Shown here: positions 52,102 through 60,446 of the stretch, piece after piece
Layout of the letters: each line of letters opens with the position of its first letter
Position numbering within the stretch: the stretch's first letter is position 1
Source of the DNA: QHXN01 sp032162705
GTDB taxonomy: Bacteria; Acidobacteriota; Blastocatellia; Pyrinomonadales; Pyrinomonadaceae
Assembly (NCBI GenBank): GCA_032162705.1
Contig: JAVRON010000087.1
Location: forward strand, 1 to 64,000
Reading direction: 5' to 3'
Length of the DNA: 64,000 bases
The notes under the pieces: model-generated
What the model saw: the letters and a program-made list of their open reading frames with translations, nothing else
What the model was told of the DNA's origin: nothing
Database searches by the model: none
Translations under genes and position numbers: made by a program

Positions 52102-53955
52102 TTAGGGCGCGGGCGCGGCGAAGCGTGCGCGGTACTCGGGCGAAGAGATGAAAGCCTTGACCATCTCGGCGCGTCGGTAGTCGCCGCCGAACTGGTTGAG
52201 CTTCGAGAGCCAGAAGTCGTAGCCGTCGAAGTTCGCGTCGGGCGCGTCGTCTGGGTTGCGGCGCAGGTAGCCGAAGTATTGCATCAGCACAAAGGCACGA
52301 TTGAACTCCGCGTGCCTGAAGTCTTCATCATCGGCGACGTGTCGGAGCACGGTCGCGCGCGTCTCCTGTCCCGACAGCATCCCGCTAACCAATGCGTCGC
52401 GCTCCGCGGGCGAGAGCGGGCCGCCCGCCTGCGCGTTCAGCTTATCGATGTAGGCGGCGGGCGAGAGCTGCGCCGGATAGATTAAAGTGAACTCGGGGCG
52501 CGCGACGAACATTTCGAGGAAGGCGTTCGTGTTGTCCGCGAGCTTCTGCTCCCAGCCCGTCTCGCCCACGATGATGCCGCGGCTGACCTCCTGCGTGTCG
52601 CGCACGAACTCGCGGTAACGCGGCAGAGCGCGCGGCCTGGCCCTGTTCTCCGGCAGCGAAGCCTTGTAGAGCCTGTAGACGAGATAGCCCGTCTCCTGAA
52701 ATTCGATTGAGAGAAAGAAGGCCGCCGACGTATCGATGCGCTTGACCTCTCGGCACTGCGCGTTCGTGCCGCACCTATCGACGCCCGACGACCAGAAGTT
52801 GAGTCCGGACATGTCGGAGTCGCGGCTGAGGAAGTCTGCGTAGTGCTGGCGGACGTAGAAGCTCGACTCGTCGATGGGGTTCGACGCGGCGGGGCCCGAG
52901 TCGTTGTCGTGGATGACGAGCAGAGCCTGATTGCGCACGCCAATGGAAGCGCCGGGCGAAGGATTGAGTATCGCGACGCCGGTCGATTCGCTCGGCTCCT
53001 CAAAGGCGTCGTCGGTGATGAGGACGGGGATGGTCTTCTCACGCTCGCCGGGGGCAAAGTGTACGTACCCGGCGGCGGTTGTGAAGTCGCTGCGCTCGGA
53101 CGCCGTGCCGCCCGCGACGAGATACTCGGCGTAGACGGCGGTCGTCAGATCGCCCATGCGCGTGAAGGTGATGTCGATGTGTCCCTGTCCTTCGTAGGCG
53201 TCGAACTGTGGAGCGCCGACATCGATGATGCTCTGGACGGTCTGCGCGCCGCAAGGCGATGCGGCGTTCGAGGTGTTGCGCGGATTGGGCGCGCCGTACT
53301 GGAAGTCGGCCACGTTGTCGTCGGTGTCTTTGCATCCGCCGCTCTGGCGCAGAATCGCGTTCGCAAGCGTCGGTGCGGGCACGGGGCCGCTGCCCTCGTA
53401 GCAGGAGGTCGTGCCGTAGCCGACGAAGTCCTCGACGGTGCCCGTCGTGTCTTTCGCGAAACATCGTTGGAAATCAATGACCTGATTTTTGTTGAATAGT
53501 GCGATCTGGCCGCTCGTGCTCCCGAGGTGCATCGGCGGCACGCTCAAGTCGGGCGAGGGAAGCGGTTGCCCTTCGGTTCCGCCCGCGAGCTGGATGAGGA
53601 GATGTCGGCCCGGCTCGATGCCGATGCCGCGTGATGAAACGAAGTTCACAACCGAATACGATGTCGAGCTGCCCTCGGACGTTGTGACGGCCAGCGTCCA
53701 GCCGTTGATGTCAACGGTCGAGTTGCCGCCGTTGAAAAGCTCGATGAAGTCGTTCTGGTAGAGCGCCCCACTCTCGCCGCCGCGCGTGTAAATTTGGCTG
53801 ATGTGGATGCTCGGGACGGCGGCCTGTTGTGCGTGCGCGGCGGGCAGACGCGGCGCGACGAGCAAGAGCGTGAGCATGACGAACGCCGTCACGGACGCCG
53901 CAACTTTGCGACACCTCAGCCGTTTGGTTTTAGCGATGCGAGGTGAGTAAGACAC
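52102..53955 (-). CDS. Secreted lamin-tail/Calx-beta/DUF4214 protein
   Basis: A 617-aa secreted protein starting at GTG 53955 (GGAG upstream). Signal peptide: VTAFVMLTLLLVAPRLPAAHA. Residues about 45-200 form a lamin-tail domain (IHISQIYTRGGESGALYQND, FIELFNGGNSTVDINGWTL). Residues about 215-330 are Calx-beta-like (FDAYEGQGHIDITFTR, DDAFEEPSESTGVAIL). Residues about 345-610 match DUF4214 (FYVRQHYADFLSRDSDMSG, LNFWSSGVDRC, then YFGYLRRNPDDAPDANFDGYD, cited in parts), a domain common in secreted acidobacterial proteins. No catalytic residues are recognised; an adhesive or matrix role is likely. Confidence 0.83.
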   Translation of the reverse strand: MSYSPRIAKTKRLRCRKVAASVTAFVMLTLLLVAPRLPAAHAQQAAVPSIHISQIYTRGGESGALYQNDFIELFNGGNSTVDINGWTLAVTTSEGSSTSYSVVNFVSSRGIGIEPGRHLLIQLAGGTEGQPLPSPDLSVPPMHLGSTSGQIALFNKNQVIDFQRCFAKDTTGTVEDFVGYGTTSCYEGSGPVPAPTLANAILRQSGGCKDTDDNVADFQYGAPNPRNTSNAASPCGAQTVQSIIDVGAPQFDAYEGQGHIDITFTRMGDLTTAVYAEYLVAGGTASERSDFTTAAGYVHFAPGEREKTIPVLITDDAFEEPSESTGVAILNPSPGASIGVRNQALLVIHDNDSGPAASNPIDESSFYVRQHYADFLSRDSDMSGLNFWSSGVDRCGTNAQCREVKRIDTSAAFFLSIEFQETGYLVYRLYKASLPENRARPRALPRYREFVRDTQEVSRGIIVGETGWEQKLADNTNAFLEMFVARPEFTLIYPAQLSPAAYIDKLNAQAGGPLSPAERDALVSGMLSGQETRATVLRHVADDEDFRHAEFNRAFVLMQYFGYLRRNPDDAPDANFDGYDFWLSKLNQFGGDYRRAEMVKAFISSPEYRARFAAPAP

Positions 53956-54053
53956 TTTACAACTCCAAATGAAGACGAAATGCAGTAGCGATAAAGACGA
54001 AATGCAGTAGCAACGTCTGTGATGATTCTCCCTGATGAAACCCTACACGCAGA

Positions 54054-54095
54054 GACGCGTGCCCGAAGCAGGTAGGTGCATTCGGCGCACGCGTC
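54054..54095 (-). terminator. Hairpin downstream of the thiolase gene
   Basis: Arms around 54054-54067 and 54081-54095 pair over nine bases (GACGCGTGC/GCACGCGTC) plus four more after a bulge. No strong T-run is seen. It probably terminates the thiolase transcript. Confidence 0.4.
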
Positions 54096-54121
54096 CCGGT
54101 GTCTTCGGAAGGGGGAGGGCT

Positions 54122-55303
54122 TTAGATGCGCTCGAAGATAATCGCGATGCCCTGTCCGCCGCCGATGCAGGCTGAGGCGAGGCCGTATCGACCGCCGCGA
54201 CGCCGCAACTCGTTAAGCGCCGCGAGCACGATGCGTGTGCCCGAAGCTCCGAGCGGGTGGCCGAGCGCGATTGCGCCGCCGTTGACGTTCGTCTTCGAGC
54301 GGTCGAGTCCAAGCTCCTTCTCGACGGCGAGGTACTGGCAGGCGAAAGCCTCGTTGACTTCGACGAGGTCGATGTCAGAGAGCTTCAGGCCGGCCTGATC
54401 GAGCGCCTTGCGAATGGCGGGGACGGGGCCGATGCCCATCAAGTCCGGCTCGACGCCCGCATAGGCCCAACTAAGGATGCGGCCCGAGGGTTTCGCGCCG
54501 CGCTCTTTCACATAATCCTCGCCCGCGATGACGAGCATGGCCGCACCATCGACGATGCCGGACGCGTTCCCGGCGGTGACGAAGCCGTCTTTGCTGAATG
54601 CGGTCGGGAGCTTGGCGAGCACTTCGAGCGTCGTCTCGGGGCGCAGGTGGTCGTCCGCGTCTACGACCTTCGTGCCCTTGCGCGTCTTCACCTCGACGGG
54701 AACTATCTCTTCTGCGAAGACGCCCGCCGCTTGCGCGCGCTTGGCCTCCTGTTGCGAGCGCAAGGCGTACTTGTCCTGCTCCTCGCGCGAGATTTCGTAC
54801 TTGCGCGCGAGGTTCTCAGCCGTGCCCGCCATCGTCGTGTTGCAGTATGTATCTAAGAGCGCGACCATCAGCGAGTCTTCGAGCTTGCCCTGACCGAGTG
54901 CGAACCCCGAGCGAGCGCCGTAGATGACGTGCGGGGCCATCGACATCGACTCCATGCCGCCGACCAGACAGTTGCGCGCCTCGCCCAACATAATCATGTG
55001 TGCGCCTGAGATGATCGACTGAATGCCGCTGCCGCACAAACGGTTGACCGTCAGCGCTGGCCGGTCGGCAGGCACGCCCGCCTTCAGGGCGACGTGGCGC
55101 GCGCCGTAGATGGCGTCGCCCGAGGTCTGGAGGGCATTGCCGACGACGGTATGGTCGATCTCCTCGGCGGCAACATTGGTCGCTTCGAGCGCCCCGCGCG
55201 CGGCGGTCGCCGCCAGATCAATCGCCTTCACGTCCTTGAGTGCGCCGACGTACTGCGTCATCGGCGTGCGCTTGCCGCCGAGTATAAAGATGTCTTGAGC
55301 CAT
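54122..55303 (-). CDS. Acetyl-CoA C-acetyltransferase (thiolase)
   Basis: A 393-aa type-II thiolase, the usual length. The nucleophile is C90 in VNRLCGSGIQSI. The C-terminal active site has H349 in ALGHPLGASGTRIV and C379 in SACIGGGQGIAI; GGMESMSMAPHVIYG and VNEAFACQYLAVE are also conserved. It condenses or cleaves acetyl-CoA/acetoacetyl-CoA (biosynthetic or beta-oxidation direction not resolved). It is monocistronic and divergent from the S41 peptidase genes. Confidence 0.95.
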   Translation of the reverse strand: MAQDIFILGGKRTPMTQYVGALKDVKAIDLAATAARGALEATNVAAEEIDHTVVGNALQTSGDAIYGARHVALKAGVPADRPALTVNRLCGSGIQSIISGAHMIMLGEARNCLVGGMESMSMAPHVIYGARSGFALGQGKLEDSLMVALLDTYCNTTMAGTAENLARKYEISREEQDKYALRSQQEAKRAQAAGVFAEEIVPVEVKTRKGTKVVDADDHLRPETTLEVLAKLPTAFSKDGFVTAGNASGIVDGAAMLVIAGEDYVKERGAKPSGRILSWAYAGVEPDLMGIGPVPAIRKALDQAGLKLSDIDLVEVNEAFACQYLAVEKELGLDRSKTNVNGGAIALGHPLGASGTRIVLAALNELRRRGGRYGLASACIGGGQGIAIIFERI

Positions 55304-55554
55304 AGTGATGATTAGATGTGTCTCTCCTTGAAAAATCTGCCCGCCAAAATAACCTCGCAGTGTAGACGACCGTTCGCGGGCGCGTCAATTTCAACGAGAA
55401 AAGAGACTTGTACCGCGCCGGTTTCGGGTGATAATCTCTCTGCCCGGTCATGGCCGACCTCAATAGCACTTGTGCCGTTTCACCCGGAGGATTTGTGCCG
55501 TTTACACGGCTTGCTTCAGGCTGATAATCCCTAATTGTAAGGAGCGTTCTTACC

Positions 55555-56937
55555 GTGACACTCGAACCTCGCTTCCCACGCAGTCCACGCAGGCGCAGCC
55601 CCGTGCGCGCACTCAATCTTCTGACGACGGCGCTGCTCCTGCTCTTTGCGGCGGCGGTCGGCAGCAGCCCCGCGCGCGCGCAATCAATCAGCGGCATCGA
55701 CCGTGACAACGGACAGCAGATGTTGCGCACCATCAAAGACGATTTGAAGAAGCATTACTACGACGCGGCAATTCACGGCGTCGATCTGGACGCGCGCTTC
55801 CGTGCTGCCGAGGAGAGAGTGAAGCAGGCGCAGTCGAACGGCGAGATCATGGGCGTCATCGCGCAGGCGCTCATCGAGCTGAACGATTCGCACACGATGT
55901 TTCTGCCGCCGCGACGTGCGGCGCGCGTCGAGTACGGTTGGCAGATGAAGGCGGTCGGCGACGACTGTTACGTGAGCGCAGTCCGCCCGGGCAGCGACGC
56001 CGAGTCGCAGGGCTTGAAGGTGGGAGACCGTGTCGTCTCCATCGATGGCCGCCCTGTCACCCGCGACAAGGTTTGGCTGGCGCAGTATCTCTACTATGCG
56101 TTGCGCCCGCAGCCCGGCATGAGACTCGTTCTCCAGAAGCCCGACGGAGCGCAGCGGCAGGTGGACGTACGCGCAAAGGTCACGGAGGTCAAAAAAATCC
56201 TCAACTTCAGCGGCGACGATAACGGCGCGGACATCTTCAACGAGATGCGGGAGGAACAGAGCGAAGACCGCCTGCACCGCCAACGCTTCGTTGAGCTTGG
56301 CGAGGACGTGATGATCTGGAAGATGCCGCAGTTCGATATGAGCGAAGAGGAGGTGGGCAACATCGTCGGCAAGTTCAGAAAGCGGCGGGCGCTCATCCTC
56401 GACCTGCGCGGAAACCCCGGCGGGTACGTGAAAACTCTTGAGTGGCTCGCCGGTTACTTCTTCGACCACGATGTAAAGATCGCCGACCTGAAGGGGCGCA
56501 AGGAGTTGAAGCCCGTGTTGGCGAAGGGACACGGCGACCAGTCCTTCAAAGGTCAGCTCGTCGTTCTCGTGGACGGCGACTCTGCCTCCGCCGCCGAATC
56601 GTTCTCGCGCCTTATGCAGTTAGAGAAGCGCGGCACAGTCTTAGGCGACCGCAGTTCCGGCATGCTCATGCAGAGCAGGTACTACGACCACCAGATCGGG
56701 ATAGACAAGGTCATCTACTACGGGGCGACCGTGACGGAAGCCGACGTTATCATGTCGGACGGCAAGAGCCTCGAACATGTCGGCGTCACGCCCGACGAGC
56801 TGCTGTTGCCGACCGCCAAAGATATGGCCGCCGGACGCGACCCAGTGCTCGCACGCGCCGCGGCGCTCGTCGGCGCAAAGCTCGACGCCGAGAAGGCGGG
56901 CACGCTTTTCCCCATCGAATGGAAGGGCGGGAAATGA
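55555..56937 (+). CDS. S41 family (C-terminal processing) peptidase, copy 1
   Basis: A 460-aa exported protease from GTG 55555 with an AAGGAG site. Signal peptide after a basic start (LLTTALLLLFAAAVGSSPARA). The N-terminal domain has KHYYDAAIHGVDLDARF. A PDZ-like domain near 130-215 has VRPGSDAESQGLKVGDRVVS. The peptidase core has LILDLRGNPGGYVKTLEWLAG and LVVLVDGDSASAAESFSRL (Ser nucleophile in the SASAAE block), then GTVLGDRSSGM. It overlaps the next gene by four bases (ATGA), so the two paralogues are co-translated. Confidence 0.9.
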   Translation: MTLEPRFPRSPRRRSPVRALNLLTTALLLLFAAAVGSSPARAQSISGIDRDNGQQMLRTIKDDLKKHYYDAAIHGVDLDARFRAAEERVKQAQSNGEIMGVIAQALIELNDSHTMFLPPRRAARVEYGWQMKAVGDDCYVSAVRPGSDAESQGLKVGDRVVSIDGRPVTRDKVWLAQYLYYALRPQPGMRLVLQKPDGAQRQVDVRAKVTEVKKILNFSGDDNGADIFNEMREEQSEDRLHRQRFVELGEDVMIWKMPQFDMSEEEVGNIVGKFRKRRALILDLRGNPGGYVKTLEWLAGYFFDHDVKIADLKGRKELKPVLAKGHGDQSFKGQLVVLVDGDSASAAESFSRLMQLEKRGTVLGDRSSGMLMQSRYYDHQIGIDKVIYYGATVTEADVIMSDGKSLEHVGVTPDELLLPTAKDMAAGRDPVLARAAALVGAKLDAEKAGTLFPIEWKGGK

Positions 56938-58277
56938 GGACGGGCGGCGAGTGGGCGGCGGCGGGGGCGAGACTCCTGCCCCGCGCGTTGATGCTGGCCG
57001 GGGCACTCGTGTGCGTGCTGGCGGCGACTTCGGCGCGGGCGCAGATCAGCTTTAGCCGTGCCGTCGGGCGCGAGATGCTGAAGGACATCAAGCGCGATAT
57101 CAAGGAGAACTATTACGACCCGACCTTTCGCGGCAAAGACCTCGACGCGCACTTCAAGGCGGCAGAGGAGTTGATCGCAAAGGCCGAGACGACCGAGCAG
57201 GTCTACGCCGTCGTCGCGCAGGCGTTGATGGACTTCGACGACTCGCATCTTTACTTTGTCCCGCCGATGTGGGCGGCGAGTGCCGAGTACGGTTGGAAGA
57301 TGCAGATGATCGGCGACGCGGCCTACGTCGTCGCAGTCCGTCCGGGCAGCGATGCCGAGGCGAAGGGCTTGCGGCCCGGCGACCTCGTCCACTCGGTGGA
57401 CGGCTTTGCGCCCGAGCGCGCGACGATGTGGAAGATGGATTACTACTACAACGCGCTCGCGCCGAAGCCCGGCATGGTCGTGGCCGCGCGGGGCACGGAC
57501 GGTAAGCCGAAGCAACTCCCGGTCGCGTCGAAGATCACGAAGGGCAAGCTCGTGCAGGACGTGGGCGGGCACGATTGGTATCAGCGCCAGATCGAATACG
57601 AGAAGGACGCGGAGCTGTACAAGAATCGTATGGTCGAGCTTGGCGACGAGCTGTTGATCTGGAAGATGCCGACCTTCGAGCTTGAGAAGGAGAAGGTCAA
57701 CGAGTTGATGGACAGGGCGCGCAAACACAAGGCGCTCATCATCGATTTGCGCGGCAACGGCGGCGGCTACGAGAACACGATGCTCGCGCTCGTCGGTAAC
57801 TTCTTCGACCGGGACGTGAAGGTCGGCGACGTGAAGATGCGTAAGGAGACGAGACCGCTCGTGGCGAAGACGCGCGGCGGCGACGGCGTCTTTCGTGGAA
57901 AGCTCGTCGTACTGGTGGACAGCGAGTCCGGCTCGGCGGCGGAGTTGTTCGCGCGCGTCGTCCAGCTTGAGAAGCGCGGCACTGTCCTGGGCGACCGGAC
58001 GAGCGGCATGGTGATGGGCGCGAAGTTCTACGAGCACAGGGTCGGCATGAAAGAGTTCGTCCTCTACGGCGTCAGCGTCACGATGGAAGACATCGTTATG
58101 TCGGACGGCAAGAGCCTCGAACACGTAGGCATCACCCCCGACGAGCTTTCGCTGCCCGCGGGCGCAGACCTCGCCGCCGGGCGCGACCCGGTGCTTGCAC
58201 GCGCCGCCGCGCTCTCAGGCGTCAACCTCGCCGCCGACAAGGCCGGAGCACTCTTCCCCGCCCTCTGGCGGAAGTGA
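56934..58277 (+). CDS. S41 family (C-terminal processing) peptidase, copy 2
   Basis: A 447-aa paralogue of copy 1; ATG 56934 overlaps its stop (ATGA). Signal peptide (LMLAGALVCVLAATSARA). Same layout: ENYYDPTFRGKDLDAHFK, PDZ-like AVRPGSDAEAKGLRPGDLVH, and core LIIDLRGNGGGYENTM, LVVLVDSESGSAAELFARV, GTVLGDRTSGMVMGAKFY. Conserved SGSAAE serves as the nucleophile block, and a Lys further on should act as base. Both copies keep catalytic motifs, so they are likely active with different substrates. Its stop codon lies inside the first heptamer of a downstream repeat array. Confidence 0.9.
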   Translation: MRTGGEWAAAGARLLPRALMLAGALVCVLAATSARAQISFSRAVGREMLKDIKRDIKENYYDPTFRGKDLDAHFKAAEELIAKAETTEQVYAVVAQALMDFDDSHLYFVPPMWAASAEYGWKMQMIGDAAYVVAVRPGSDAEAKGLRPGDLVHSVDGFAPERATMWKMDYYYNALAPKPGMVVAARGTDGKPKQLPVASKITKGKLVQDVGGHDWYQRQIEYEKDAELYKNRMVELGDELLIWKMPTFELEKEKVNELMDRARKHKALIIDLRGNGGGYENTMLALVGNFFDRDVKVGDVKMRKETRPLVAKTRGGDGVFRGKLVVLVDSESGSAAELFARVVQLEKRGTVLGDRTSGMVMGAKFYEHRVGMKEFVLYGVSVTMEDIVMSDGKSLEHVGITPDELSLPAGADLAAGRDPVLARAAALSGVNLAADKAGALFPALWRK

Positions 58278-58391
58278 TAAAAGGAGTGATAAGTGATACG
58301 TGATAAGTGATAAGAAAAGACAGGCGCTCTTTCTTATCACTCATCACGTATCACTCATCACTCATCACTCATCACTCATCACTCATCACTC
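58274..58391. repeat. GTGATAA/ATCACTC heptamer array with inverted arms
   Basis: Plus-strand words GTGATAA (58274-58280), then four contiguous heptamers 58286-58313 (GTGATAA, GTGATAC, GTGATAA, GTGATAA). After a 22-nt loop come eight contiguous heptamers of the reverse-complement type at 58336-58391 (ATCACTC seven times and ATCACGT once). The two sides can pair. The array starts on the stop codon of S41 copy 2 and ends just before the ribosome-binding site of the next reading frame. Confidence 0.92.
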
Positions 58392-58408
58392 CTTTAGGAG
58401 AACCCACC

Positions 58409-58983
58409 ATGAAACTGAGACTCGCGCTCGCCTTCTGCCTCATTCTGTCATTTACACAATTGCCGTCTCTGGCACGGACTCCGCGTGTCGCGCGGCCTTC
58501 GGCGCAGGCGTCGGGCGACGAGGCTCGACGCGTCGAGCGGCTCGTCGCGCTGTGCAAGCTCTGGGCGCGCTCAAGTATTTCCACCCGTACCTCGCCTATC
58601 GAGACATCGACTGGGACGCGGCGCTCGTCGCGACGCTCCCGAAGGTCGAGGCGGCACGCACCGCCGACGAATTCGCTTCAGCCGTCGAGTCTTTGACGGC
58701 TGTGCTCGAAGACCCTGCGACGCGCGTGCTGCGCCCATCGGCGACGACGCAGCAAAGCGCGAACGGCGACGTGACCAACTTCTACGTGCCGGGCGGCATC
58801 GTCATCAGCTTCTCGGGTCAGGCCGTCCGGCACGCCGACGGGCGACATCTTCAACGCAAAGGTCTCGTGCCCGACGTTCCCGTTACGCCGACCATCAAGG
58901 GCATTCAAACCGGGCGTGACCAGGTGCTCGAAGCGGCCGTCAAGTATCTCGAACGCGAACTCGCCGGGAAGCGTGAGAAGTGA
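58409..58983 (+). pseudogene. Decayed third S41-type peptidase gene
   Basis: ATG 58409 (TAGGAG upstream) opens a signal-peptide frame (LRLALAFCLILSFTQLPSLA) that reads GDEARRVERLVALCKLW and then loses frame near 58563; adding one G restores GALKYFHPYLAYRDIDWDAAL in the neighbouring frame. That N-terminal S41-like domain continues to about 58740, but then jumps straight to a C-terminal peptidase end (NFYVPGGIVISFSGQ, PDVPVTPTIKGIQTGRD). The PDZ domain and most of the catalytic core are deleted. The frameshift could be a sequencing error; the internal deletion could not. It is the third S41-type unit in a row. Confidence 0.8.
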
Positions 58984-59058
58984 AATCGAGAAGCGCGATG
59001 TGGGAAGTGAAGTCATAGCGAAATTCACTTGAGTGGATAGAGGATATAGCGTTGCTGA

Positions 59059-59880
59059 CTAATCAGTGAAGCGGTGCACGGCGCGGTAGCGATGGAGGAG
59101 TTCTTCGAGGAAGCCTTCGTAGGTGAACTGCGCGGGGTCGTACTCGGGGCGAAGTTTGTGGAGCAGGGGCGTAGCGATGCGCCAGGCCATCCACTGGCGC
59201 GGCATCTCCTCCATGTCCCAGCGGCGGCGCAGGAACGCTTCGACCACCTCGATCTCACGCTCGAAGAGCGTTGAGAGGTCTGCGCTGAAGGGCACGGGCT
59301 TGAACGAGCGGCGGAGTGCCGCATCCGAAGTCGGCGCGGAGAAGACCTGATCGAAGGTGGGAGCCTGCGCCTCGCGCTCGCGCACGACGACCGTCCCGGC
59401 AACGAGGTCGCCGAGGCGCTGGTCGCGGTCGCTGACGAAGACCGAGACCAGCCCGATTGAGTAAAAGGGAAAAGGCTCCATGTCGAGTATGCGGACGAGA
59501 TTGCGCGCCGTGGCCTCCCAGAACGTGACGGGGCGTCCGTCCTCGCGTATCACGCGCAGGCGGAGCCAACGCTTGCCCGGCGTCTGCCCCACCCACGCCC
59601 ACTCGAACAGCACGAAGTAACCAGACCACATGAGAAAGACCGCGACGACGAGGAGCGCGAGCATCCACTTCGGCGCATCCTTCGCCCAACGATTGAGGTC
59701 GGAGAATCCCGCCCACCAGATGACGGCGAGCACCACGATACCGATGACGAGGATTTGCAGGAAGTGGTCGAAGGCGCACGCCAGAAAGCGATTGCCCGTC
59801 GAAGCCAGCGCGAAGTGCAAAGGCACGCGCTCCGGCGTCTCGATGACGAGAGTCTCATCTGTTGGGATGGCTGCGGACAT
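59059..59880 (-). CDS. RDD family membrane protein
   Basis: A 273-aa inner-membrane protein. The RDD domain spans about residues 20-170: ASTGNRFLACAFDHFLQIL (with R and D), hydrophobic LVIGIVVLAVIWWAGF and LALLVVAVFLMWSGYFVLF, GQTPGKRWLRLRVIREDGRP, then ARNLVRILDMEP and DRDQRLGDLVAGTVVV. The C-terminal 100 residues are soluble and of unknown type. RDD proteins are small multi-pass proteins with suggested transport roles. Its start is 27 bp from the stop of the next gene on the same strand. Confidence 0.88.
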   Translation of the reverse strand: MSAAIPTDETLVIETPERVPLHFALASTGNRFLACAFDHFLQILVIGIVVLAVIWWAGFSDLNRWAKDAPKWMLALLVVAVFLMWSGYFVLFEWAWVGQTPGKRWLRLRVIREDGRPVTFWEATARNLVRILDMEPFPFYSIGLVSVFVSDRDQRLGDLVAGTVVVREREAQAPTFDQVFSAPTSDAALRRSFKPVPFSADLSTLFEREIEVVEAFLRRRWDMEEMPRQWMAWRIATPLLHKLRPEYDPAQFTYEGFLEELLHRYRAVHRFTD

Positions 59881-59907
59881 GCTACCCCTCGGGGCGCTCG
59901 CGCGGCT

Positions 59908-60393
59908 TCAGTCGCTCGACGGCAGCGTCTTGTCGGGCGTGGGTTCGGCAGTCCCCGCGTCCTCAGGCGCGGCGAGCCGGAGCGCGCCGAGTTGAGTGTA
60001 CATCGACATGAAGTCGAAGTGGTTCCATGCCTCGACGATCTTGCCCCCCGAGATACGGACGATGGTGATGCCCGCGAACTCGACCGGCTTGTCCGTCGCC
60101 GCGAAGCCGAGCGTGTCGCCGCGATGATGGCCGCGCACCGTGCAGCGCGCCGCCACGCGGTCGCCCTCCGAGACAGTGTCTTCGACCCTGACCTCGATCT
60201 CGGGGAAGGCATCACGGAACCTTCGGAAGAAAGGCTTGAACTCACCGGGCCCGCGAAGCGGCTGCCCCGACTCGTCCGATAGCCCGTGCGCCACTGCCTC
60301 CTCGCCGAACATCTCGTCAATCGCCTCCTCGCGCCCCTTGTTCCAAACCTCCTCGAACCAGCGACGGATGAAAGCCTCGTTCTCTTTCGACAT
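59908..60393 (-). CDS. SnoaL-like/ester cyclase family protein
   Basis: A 161-aa protein of the NTF2-like SnoaL fold. It starts ENEAFIRRWFEEVWNKGREE, has the DAFPEIEVRVEDTVSEGDRV block, and WNHFDFMSMYTQLGAL near the C-terminus, all typical of 'ester cyclase' entries. No cyclase substrate can be assigned; the domain name reflects the family only. An Ala/Pro-rich tail extends past the fold. It lies between tyrS and the RDD gene on the same strand. Confidence 0.78.
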   Translation of the reverse strand: MSKENEAFIRRWFEEVWNKGREEAIDEMFGEEAVAHGLSDESGQPLRGPGEFKPFFRRFRDAFPEIEVRVEDTVSEGDRVAARCTVRGHHRGDTLGFAATDKPVEFAGITIVRISGGKIVEAWNHFDFMSMYTQLGALRLAAPEDAGTAEPTPDKTLPSSD

Positions 60394-60446
60394 ATTGCTC
60401 TCTCCTTTCGTGAGGACTTGTTAACGCTTACCTGCAAGCTATGAGC

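Noticed and set aside
56718..58124. Minus-strand frame of 468 codons inside S41 copy 2
   Set aside because: Complement of a clear peptidase; composition is shadow-like.
58336..58391. Regular repeats that could suggest a CRISPR array
   Set aside because: Units are 7 bp with no spacers and no cas genes; it is a tandem heptamer array.
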